Origin: HGM04593 sp964458275
GTDB lineage: Bacteria > Bacteroidota > Bacteroidia > Bacteroidales > Bacteroidaceae
Assembly (NCBI GenBank): GCA_964458275.1
Contig: CAYWIE010000059.1
Span: forward strand, 1 to 12,168
DNA length: 12,168 nucleotides
Direction of reading: 5' to 3'
How positions within the stretch are numbered: the stretch's first letter is position 1; the number at the start of each line of letters is the position of its first letter. A program made the position numbers and the translations under genes. Below are positions 6,985 to 12,168 of the stretch, one piece after another. The notes under the pieces are model-generated. The model saw nothing but the letters and a program-made list of their open reading frames with translations, was not told where the DNA came from and ran no database searches.

Positions 6985-7000
6985 CTTGACAATTGTCGAG
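6985..7000. promoter_or_regulatory. 16-bp palindrome upstream of the Nudix gene (candidate operator)
   Basis: GACAATTGTC (6988-6997) is a perfect 10-bp palindrome. The flanks CTT and GAG extend the symmetry to 16 bp with one T/G exception. It starts one base after the large hairpin and ends 37 bases before the Nudix ATG. Its compact, spacerless symmetry is typical of sites for small dimeric regulators, but no regulator gene is nearby and I find no convincing promoter beside it. Confidence 0.3.
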
Positions 7001-7037
7001 GTGAATTATTCAGTTTTTAGAAGCAATATCTTGCAAT

Positions 7038-7550
7038 ATGAAAAAGGACAACAATAAAGAGATATTTCCCATTGTTGACGAACAGGGGAATGAGGTAGGA
7101 AGTGCAACCAGAGGCGAATGTCATGGTGGCAGCAAGCTGTTGCATCCCGTTGTACATCTCCACCTATTCGATTCGTCCGGGCGTATATATCTGCAGCAAC
7201 GGCCGCTGTGGAAGGATATCCAGCCGGGAAAATGGGATACAGCCGTTGGCGGTCATGTAGATTATGGCGAGACGATAGAGGAGGCTCTTTCGCGCGAGGT
7301 GCGCGAGGAACTGAACATTGTCGATATAGCTCCCTGCTTCTTGCAGAGATACGTTTTTGAGAGCGAACGCGAAAAGGAACTTGTTCATGTCTACAGCGCT
7401 GCATATGACGGTGAAATAACGCCAAGTGACGAACTCGACGGCGGGCGGTTTTGGAGTATGGATGAAGTGAAAGCGGCGATAGGCAAGAATGTGCTTACAC
7501 CAAACTTCGAGCAAGAATTCATGCGCATATTCAGTTTCTTAATAAAATAA
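7038..7550 (+). CDS. Nudix hydrolase, YfcD / IPP-isomerase-like type
   Basis: Nudix enzymes cleave nucleoside diphosphates linked to another moiety, using a metal-binding helix. The 170-residue protein opens with IFPIVDEQGNEVGSATRGECH, the leader typical of the YfcD/isopentenyl-diphosphate-isomerase-like branch. The LLHPVVHLHLFDSSGRIYLQQRP strand pair follows. The Nudix box is GHVDYGETIEEALSREVREELNI from Gly72 to Ile94, fitting GX5EX7REUXEEXGU except that the late glycine is Asn93. The metal-binding core Arg86-Glu87 and Glu90-Glu91 is intact. It lacks the conserved Cys/Glu context needed to call it a true IPP isomerase, so hydrolase is the safer name; the substrate is unknown. Only 5 bp separate its stop from the GH78 start, so the two are almost certainly cotranscribed and perhaps translationally coupled. 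The start ATG at 7038 gives the expected family N-terminus. Confidence 0.88.
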   Translation: MKKDNNKEIFPIVDEQGNEVGSATRGECHGGSKLLHPVVHLHLFDSSGRIYLQQRPLWKDIQPGKWDTAVGGHVDYGETIEEALSREVREELNIVDIAPCFLQRYVFESEREKELVHVYSAAYDGEITPSDELDGGRFWSMDEVKAAIGKNVLTPNFEQEFMRIFSFLIK

Positions 7551-7555
7551 AGACT

Positions 7556-10105
7556 ATGAAAAAGAGAATCTCATTCTTTAAAAATTTTACGGCAATTGCG
7601 TTGTTGCTCTCTGTGATAGGCTGTATGTCCCCAACAGACGAGGTCGGCACAAGAATTGCAGCACTTGACGATGCAGCGTGGAAAGTCTCTAAGTGGATTT
7701 CCGCGGTTGATGCACCGGTGGCGACAAAAGAGAACAAAGGCAGAGCTGCCGATGGTGCAAGCTGGTTTCTCTCAACAATAAAAAATGAGCAGAAAGTGGT
7801 TGCAGCAAAGTGGATGACAGCAGGTCTGGGAGTTTATGACATTTACATCAACGGCAAACGGGTGGGAAAAGAGTTCCTTAAACCCGGCTTCACACACTGG
7901 AGAAAGACCAAACGTTCATTTACATACGACATCACCGATGCGTTCCTCACCGGGCAAGGTGAAGAGAATACCCTCTCGGCACAAGTTACTCCCGGCTGGT
8001 GGGCAGACAAGATTGTAGGTATGCGAGGCAAGAAATGTGCTTTCAGAGGAGTTCTTGAACTTACATACGCCGATGGCAGCAAGCGGCTCTATGGAACGGA
8101 CCTTGAAAATTGGAAAGCAGGCATTGCCGGTCCGGTTAAGCACGCTGCGATATTCGATGGCGAAGAGTACGACGCCCGCGAAGCTATGGGCTACGACTGC
8201 GCAGAGAAATTCTCTACGCCCGAAGAGAACAGCGAGTACACCGGAGAGATTCTGCCCTCCGAAGGCGCCGAGGTCTATCTGCGTCGCGACCTTGCCTTAA
8301 TGCCCGTGAAGGCATATGCGTGGAAAGATGTAGAGGGTGCGGCAGAGAATGAATTCGGCAAAGTGATTGTCGTCAAGGAATTTGCTCCCGGCGATGTCAT
8401 GGACGTGAAGGCCGGAGAAACATTAGTCGTAGACTTCGGCCAAAACTGTGCCGGTGTGCCCGAATTTCTTTTCAAGGCTACAGAAGGCACCAAACTCACA
8501 TGTCTTCCCGGCGAACTGCTCAACGACGGCAACGGAGCAAGAAGCAGAGGCATGGATGGCCCCGAAGGCAGTGTGCACCGCGAAAATCTGCGCACTCCAA
8601 ATACAGCTATGATTCTCAGCTACATCTTTGCCTCCGACAACGGTTATGTAGAATATTCTCCCCGTTGCACTTTCTTCGGATACCGCTATGTCTCGGTAAC
8701 AGCAACTGGCGATGTCAGCATAAAGTCTATAAAATCAATCCCTGTAACCTCCATAGCCGACAATCTGGAGACGGGAAAGATTTCTACAGGAAACGAACTT
8801 GTGAACAGACTTATCCTGAACACATATTGGGGGCAACTTTCGAACTACCTCTCTATACCCACCGATTGTCCGCAGCGCAACGAACGCTTAGGATGGACAG
8901 CAGACACTCAGGTTTTTGCCGAGACAGGCAGTTTCTTTGCAAACACCCTTCCGTTCTTCCTCAAGTGGATGCGCGATATGCGCGACAGCCAGCACCCTTT
9001 GGGCGGCTATCCCGGAGTGGCGCCGTGGGCGCAATATGGCAACGTGCACATGCGCTTAGGATGGGGCGATGCCGGCATAATAGTGCCTTGGACAATATGG
9101 AAACAGTTTGGCGACACCCGTATAATAGAAGAGAACTGGGAGTCGATGAATCTCTTTATGAACCGCATATATGAGACTAAGTACGACCACGAGACCTTGC
9201 GCGAAGAGAACCGCAACTATCAGTGGGCAGACTGGCTCAGCTACGAGCCTCTGGAGAGCTGCAGCGGACGCGCCTTCTCTTCCAACGGCCCATTGCCCGA
9301 AGCCATCGACTACTGGAATTTCCTCAGCTCTTCGTACTGGGTGATAGACGCAACGATGATGGGCGATATGGCAAAGGCTGCCGGACGCGACGCTGCAAAA
9401 TACCAGCAGATGGCAGAAGAGGCAAGGTCCTACATCAAGGAACGTTTCCTCAACGAGGACGGCACCTTCAAAACCGAGATACTGAACACTATGCAGACAC
9501 CCGCGCTCTTCGCTCTGAAGACTGGGGTCGTAGAGGGCGAAGCGAAAGCAAATGTGATAGCGCGCCTCAGAAAGAATTTTGCCGACCACGACAACTGTTT
9601 GCAGACAGGCTTCTTGGGAACATCCATCCTTATGGCTACTCTCACCGAGAATGGCATGCAGGACATTGCGTATGAGCTTCTTTTCCAGCGCAAGAACCCC
9701 AGTTGGCTCTATTCGGTTGACAACGGAGCTACCACTATTTGGGAGCGTTGGAACAGCTACATGGCTGACAAAGGTATGGGACCGCGCGGCATGAACAGCT
9801 TCAATCACTATGCTTACGGTTGCGTATGCGAATGGATTTGGGAGAGTGTGGCAGGCATCTCTTGCGACCCTGCTGCGCCCGGATTCAAGCATATAATAAT
9901 GCGACCTATCCCCGATAGGCGCTTAGGGCACATCAAGGCGGAGTATCGCTCTGCGGCAGGTCTCATCAAGAGTGCATGGAGATATGAGGGTGATAAATGG
10001 GTGTGGACTTTCACTATTCCTGAGGGCGCCACAGCCTCTGTAACGCTTCCCGGAGAGAGTGAATCCCAGAAGTATGGACCGGGAACCTATACGCTTACAA
10101 AATAG
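7556..10105 (+). CDS. GH78 alpha-L-rhamnosidase, predicted lipoprotein
   Basis: The enzyme hydrolyses terminal alpha-L-rhamnose from plant glycans, flavonoid glycosides or bacterial polysaccharides with inversion. The 849-residue protein begins with a lipoprotein signal: basic MKKR, a hydrophobic stretch, then lipobox VIGC with the lipidated Cys23. The following MSPTDE is only a weak match to the Bacteroidetes surface-export signal, so periplasmic-facing anchoring is possible. Domains in order are: Bac_rhamnosid_N beta-sandwich (about 70-240, containing GLGVYDIYINGKRVG and PGWW); Bac_rhamnosid sandwich (about 280-390, VVDFGQNCAGVPEF at 291 on); an (alpha/alpha)6 catalytic barrel (about 395-770); and a C-terminal sandwich (about 775-849). 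Catalytic marks are TDCPQRNERLGWTADTQVF at 436 on, with probable general acid Glu443, and GATTIWERW with probable base Glu730. It is the only glycoside hydrolase here, with no SusC/SusD pair or regulator beside it. Full length, no frameshift seen. Confidence 0.93.
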   Translation: MKKRISFFKNFTAIALLLSVIGCMSPTDEVGTRIAALDDAAWKVSKWISAVDAPVATKENKGRAADGASWFLSTIKNEQKVVAAKWMTAGLGVYDIYINGKRVGKEFLKPGFTHWRKTKRSFTYDITDAFLTGQGEENTLSAQVTPGWWADKIVGMRGKKCAFRGVLELTYADGSKRLYGTDLENWKAGIAGPVKHAAIFDGEEYDAREAMGYDCAEKFSTPEENSEYTGEILPSEGAEVYLRRDLALMPVKAYAWKDVEGAAENEFGKVIVVKEFAPGDVMDVKAGETLVVDFGQNCAGVPEFLFKATEGTKLTCLPGELLNDGNGARSRGMDGPEGSVHRENLRTPNTAMILSYIFASDNGYVEYSPRCTFFGYRYVSVTATGDVSIKSIKSIPVTSIADNLETGKISTGNELVNRLILNTYWGQLSNYLSIPTDCPQRNERLGWTADTQVFAETGSFFANTLPFFLKWMRDMRDSQHPLGGYPGVAPWAQYGNVHMRLGWGDAGIIVPWTIWKQFGDTRIIEENWESMNLFMNRIYETKYDHETLREENRNYQWADWLSYEPLESCSGRAFSSNGPLPEAIDYWNFLSSSYWVIDATMMGDMAKAAGRDAAKYQQMAEEARSYIKERFLNEDGTFKTEILNTMQTPALFALKTGVVEGEAKANVIARLRKNFADHDNCLQTGFLGTSILMATLTENGMQDIAYELLFQRKNPSWLYSVDNGATTIWERWNSYMADKGMGPRGMNSFNHYAYGCVCEWIWESVAGISCDPAAPGFKHIIMRPIPDRRLGHIKAEYRSAAGLIKSAWRYEGDKWVWTFTIPEGATASVTLPGESESQKYGPGTYTLTK

Positions 10106-10123
10106 CTTCTCCGTACTCCTTTC

Positions 10124-10163
10124 AACATCAGACGGCAGGCGAATTCGCCTGCCGTCTGATGTT
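10124..10163. terminator. Perfect 40-bp palindrome between convergent rhamnosidase and obg genes (bidirectional terminator)
   Basis: The left arm AACATCAGACGGCAGGCGAA (10124-10143) and the right arm (10144-10163) are exact reverse complements with no spacer, centred on an EcoRI-type GAATTC. As RNA it folds into an 18-bp stem with an AATT tetraloop on either strand. It begins 18 bases after the rhamnosidase stop and ends 19 bases before the obg stop codon, the classic place for a shared bidirectional terminator. Neither side is followed by a T-tract, which is atypical. Confidence 0.7.
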
Positions 10164-10182
10164 CTCATATTTCTTCTTGGAA

Positions 10183-11346
10183 CTATTCGTCGAAATCGTA
10201 TTCGTCGTAATTGTCCTCTTCGTAATAGTCGTCCTCCTCTTCACCCTCTTCTATGAAATCGGGTTCCCAGTCGACAAAATCCTGCGCAAGCATGCCCGCG
10301 TCGTAGTTGCGGTGTACCAGCTCTTCGCGTTTGACAGCCATCATGCGGTTGTCTTCGCTGTTGAGCTCCTTCCAAAGAATGTCCTTCAGATCTGATATGC
10401 CCATGCCGGTTATTGCCGAGATAAATACATGGGGGATGCCTTCGGGGAGAGACTCGGAGAGCATTTCCATGAGCTCATCGTCGAGCATGTCGCTCTTGGT
10501 TATGGCAAGTACTCTCTGTTTGTCGAGCATTTCGGGGTTGAATGTAGCGAGCTCATTCAAGAGTATTTCGTACTCCTTTTTGATGTCGTCGGCATCGGCG
10601 GGAACCATGAAAAGCAACAACGAGTTGCGCTCTATGTGGCGCAGGAAGCGCAATCCCAATCCTTTGCCCTGGCTGGCACCTTCTATGATTCCGGGAATGT
10701 CTGCCATCACAAACGACTTGCCGTCGCGGTACGAAACGATGCCGAGGTTGGGCTCAAGGGTGGTGAACGGATAGTTCGCTATCTTGGGCTTGGCTGCAGA
10801 GACCGATGCAAGCAGTGTCGATTTTCCGGCGTTGGGAAATCCTACAAGACCTACATCTGCAAGCAGTTTCAGTTCTAACGTAACGGTCATTTCGCGCATA
10901 GGCTCGCCTGGCTGGGCGAAACGCGGTGTCTGCCGTGTGGCTGTGGCGAAATGGACGTTGCCCAATCCTCCGCGACCGCCTTTGAGAAGTACCACCTCCT
11001 GGCCATCCTCCATTACGTCGCAAAGGAATTCACCGGTCTCGGCATTGTATGCAACTGTTCCGCAAGGCACGTCTATTATCTTGTCCTCGCCTGCGGCGCC
11101 GGTGCTCTTGTTTATGCCGCCGCCTGCGCCGTTGCCTGCAAAGACGTGGCGCTGATATTTAAGGTGCAGCAGTGTCCAATAGTTGCGGTTGCCGCGAAGG
11201 ATGATGTCTCCGCCACGACCGCCATCGCCACCGTCCGGACCTCCGTTGGGCACATATTTTGCACGGTGCAGATGTGCTGAACCGCGACCTCCACGTCCCG
11301 AACGGCACACAATCTTTACATAATCAATGAAATTTGATTCTGCCAT
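10183..11346 (-). CDS. obg: Obg family GTPase (CgtA/ObgE)
   Basis: Obg is an essential GTPase that binds the large ribosomal subunit and links ribosome assembly with growth and (p)ppGpp status. The 387-residue protein starts with the glycine-rich Obg fold (residues 1 to about 158, including GGPDGGDGGRGGD and GGRGGLGN). The G domain follows: G1 GFPNAGKST (169-177), G2 in FTTLEPNLG, G3 DIPG (216-219), G4 TKSD (283-286, Thr in place of the usual Asn) and G5 SAI (310-312). The C-terminal OCT domain of Gram-positive Obg is absent. Instead the protein ends in an acidic, tyrosine-rich tail (about 366-387), comparable to the acidic tail of E. coli Obg. Its ATG lies 3 bp after the adk stop codon, so adk and obg form a tight two-gene operon on the minus strand, ending at the 40-bp palindrome. 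Confidence 0.96.
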   Translation of the reverse strand: MAESNFIDYVKIVCRSGRGGRGSAHLHRAKYVPNGGPDGGDGGRGGDIILRGNRNYWTLLHLKYQRHVFAGNGAGGGINKSTGAAGEDKIIDVPCGTVAYNAETGEFLCDVMEDGQEVVLLKGGRGGLGNVHFATATRQTPRFAQPGEPMREMTVTLELKLLADVGLVGFPNAGKSTLLASVSAAKPKIANYPFTTLEPNLGIVSYRDGKSFVMADIPGIIEGASQGKGLGLRFLRHIERNSLLLFMVPADADDIKKEYEILLNELATFNPEMLDKQRVLAITKSDMLDDELMEMLSESLPEGIPHVFISAITGMGISDLKDILWKELNSEDNRMMAVKREELVHRNYDAGMLAQDFVDWEPDFIEEGEEEDDYYEEDNYDEYDFDE

Positions 11347-11349
11347 ATC

Positions 11350-11922
11350 CTATCTCTTCGAGTCGATGGCTGCTACAATGTCAGCAAAAATTCTGTCGAG
11401 CTCACCGAATCCGTTTATATAGCAATGCTTGCCGTCATTCTTGTACCACTCTTTCAAGGGAGAGGTCTGCTCATGGTATACCTTCAGGCGTTTTTTGATT
11501 GTCTCTTCGTTGTCGTCGGTTCTGCCCGATTCGATACCTCTTTTTATAAGGCGCGACATAAGTTCCTCTTCGGGAACGTCCAATTCAAGCATCACTGTTA
11601 CGTCCTGTCCTCTTTCGCCAAGCATCACCTTGAGCGCTTCTGCCTGTGCGATGGTGCGGGGGAATCCGTCGAAAATGACACCTTTGCTGTCGACAAAACT
11701 GTCGAGTTTTGCTGCAAGAATGTCTATCATCAGCGAGTCGGGAATGAGCTGTCCCTGGTCTATAAAGCCTTTGGCAGTCTTTCCAAGCTCTGTCTCAGCC
11801 TTGATTTCGGCACGCAATACGTCGCCTGTTGAAATGTGGTCAACACCATATTTTTCCAAGATTCTTTCGCTCTGGGTACCTTTGCCGGAACCGGGAGCAC
11901 CAAAAATTACAATATTCAGCAT
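11350..11922 (-). CDS. adk: Adenylate kinase
   Basis: Adenylate kinase interconverts ATP + AMP and two ADP in the cytoplasm and balances adenylate charge. The protein has 190 residues and opens with MLNIVIFGAPGSGKGTQ, whose P-loop GAPGSGKGT spans 8-16 with Lys14. The NMP-binding region includes HISTGDVLRAEI, with FDGFPRT at 84-90 (Arg89). Around 128-140 the LID is short (KRGIESGRTDDNEE), without the four-cysteine zinc site, and Arg134 and Asp136 match conserved LID residues. Length and motifs fit the short-LID bacterial form. Transcription runs leftward from the boxes at 12011-12029 through a leader of about 80 bases and continues into obg. Confidence 0.97.
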   Translation of the reverse strand: MLNIVIFGAPGSGKGTQSERILEKYGVDHISTGDVLRAEIKAETELGKTAKGFIDQGQLIPDSLMIDILAAKLDSFVDSKGVIFDGFPRTIAQAEALKVMLGERGQDVTVMLELDVPEEELMSRLIKRGIESGRTDDNEETIKKRLKVYHEQTSPLKEWYKNDGKHCYINGFGELDRIFADIVAAIDSKR

Positions 11923-11960
11923 CGTTCTTAAAATTTATAAGCAGTTTACTACTATTGGAT

Positions 11961-11984
11961 TGCGTAGCCGTCTTTCTGTACGCA
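11961..11984 (-). other. Small hairpin in the adk leader
   Basis: TGCGTA (11961-11966) and TACGCA (11979-11984) are exact reverse complements around a 12-base loop, inside the expected 5' leader of adk. The 6-bp stem is modest. It does not resemble a riboswitch I recognise and may be incidental. Confidence 0.3.
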
Positions 11985-12010
11985 GTTTGATGTTTTATCT
12001 ATATTCCCGA

Positions 12011-12029
12011 CAAAATTACTACAAAGTTA
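12011..12029 (-). promoter_or_regulatory. Tandem -7-like boxes for adk
   Basis: On the minus strand TAACTTTG (12029-12022) and TAATTTTG (12018-12011) each match TAnnTTTG exactly and lie 11 bases apart. Neither has a clean TTTG at the -33 position. A start shortly downstream gives an adk leader of about 75-90 bases. These are the best promoter candidates for adk-obg. Confidence 0.45.
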
Positions 12030-12079
12030 TGAGAAAACAGGATTTGAAAAGCGAAAATGCGAGCAGCAAGGGCAAAATA

Positions 12080-12110
12080 ATTGCACACACCACGCATTAG
12101 ATTAGCTTTT
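12080..12110 (+). promoter_or_regulatory. Candidate divergent promoter (ATTG-n19-TAgcTTTt)
   Basis: ATTG (12080-12083) is separated by 19 bases from TAGCTTTT (12103-12110), close to the Bacteroidetes consensus in both boxes and in spacing. It points rightward, away from adk. If used, transcription would start near 12117, after the ATG at 12112, so any gene it serves would start at 12157 or beyond. Confidence 0.3.
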
Positions 12111-12111
12111 T

Positions 12112-12168
12112 ATGTACCTTTCCTCTATAAATCAATATGTCAATCCTTCCGACAATATGGCATTAGGC
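12112..12168 (+). CDS. Possible start of an unknown gene, cut off by the window edge
   Basis: From the ATG at 12112 the frame reads MYLSSINQYVNPSDNMALG and stays open to the end of the window (19 codons); an in-frame ATG also occurs at 12157. An open stretch this short is weak evidence. The rightward promoter-like sequence just upstream and the otherwise empty space are the only support. I do not recognise the peptide. Confidence 0.22.
   Translation, partial: MYLSSINQYVNPSDNMALG

Noticed and set aside
8500..9174. 224-codon forward ORF inside the rhamnosidase gene
   Set aside because: Out-of-frame shadow of the GH78 coding sequence; the true frame carries intact catalytic motifs throughout this stretch.
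10159..10395. Forward ORF encoding a highly hydrophobic, membrane-like N-terminus
   Set aside because: It is antisense to the acidic Obg tail: Glu/Asp/Tyr codons read backwards give Phe, Val and Ile. It also begins inside the 40-bp palindrome.
1..12168. CRISPR array, insertion sequence, prophage or toxin-antitoxin module
   Set aside because: No regularly spaced repeats, no transposase or integrase motifs and no small paired genes are visible. The tRNA 3' end is not duplicated in the window as an attachment site would require.

Overview
The window looks like chromosomal DNA of a member of the Bacteroidales (Bacteroides/Prevotella type). Supporting signs are -7 promoter boxes of the form TAnnTTTG, the near absence of Shine-Dalgarno sequences, a tRNA gene without an encoded CCA end, and housekeeping proteins (PurB, RluB with a long Arg/Asn/Gly-rich N-terminus, AsnS, single-domain ManC, Obg with an acidic tail) of the kind found in that order. 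Assignment below order level is not possible from what I can see.

Layout. Positions 1-52 hold the 3' part of a tRNA-Val(UAC), followed by a good intrinsic terminator (60-85) and an AT-rich leader with a candidate promoter and dyad. A forward block follows: purB (286-1632), rluB (1680-2864), asnS (2901-4304) and a mannose-1-phosphate guanylyltransferase gene (4366-5460). Gaps of 36-61 bp make this plausibly one transcript, interrupted by a strong hairpin ahead of the last gene and closed by a terminator at 5479-5521. The next 240 bp contain a TAnnTTTG box lying inside a near-perfect 24-bp dyad. This precedes a second forward block: a Gfo/Idh/MocA oxidoreductase (5761-6927), a Nudix hydrolase of the YfcD/IPP-isomerase-like type (7038-7550) and, 5 bp later, a lipoprotein GH78 alpha-L-rhamnosidase (7556-10105). 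A perfect 40-bp palindrome (10124-10163) separates this block from the convergent, minus-strand adk-obg pair (11922-10183), whose genes are 3 bp apart. Beyond adk lie two -7-like boxes for its transcription and, divergently, a possible promoter and the first codons of an ORF that runs off the window.

How the genes work together. The first block is core metabolism and translation: AMP/IMP synthesis, rRNA pseudouridylation, Asn-tRNA charging, and GDP-mannose supply for surface glycans. The second block is the only accessory-looking part. A surface or periplasmic rhamnosidase would release L-rhamnose from glycans or glycosides, while a cytoplasmic sugar-type dehydrogenase and a Nudix enzyme sit upstream. 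No SusC/SusD pair, sensor or transporter accompanies them, so this is not a typical polysaccharide utilisation locus. adk-obg is a core pair (adenylate balance and a ribosome-associated GTPase).

I found no convincing undescribed system. No CRISPR array, insertion sequence, prophage or toxin-antitoxin pair is visible. The points most worth a second look are regulatory: a set of perfect hairpins without T-tracts at gene boundaries, two dyads overlapping candidate promoters, and the unusual oxidoreductase-Nudix-rhamnosidase grouping.
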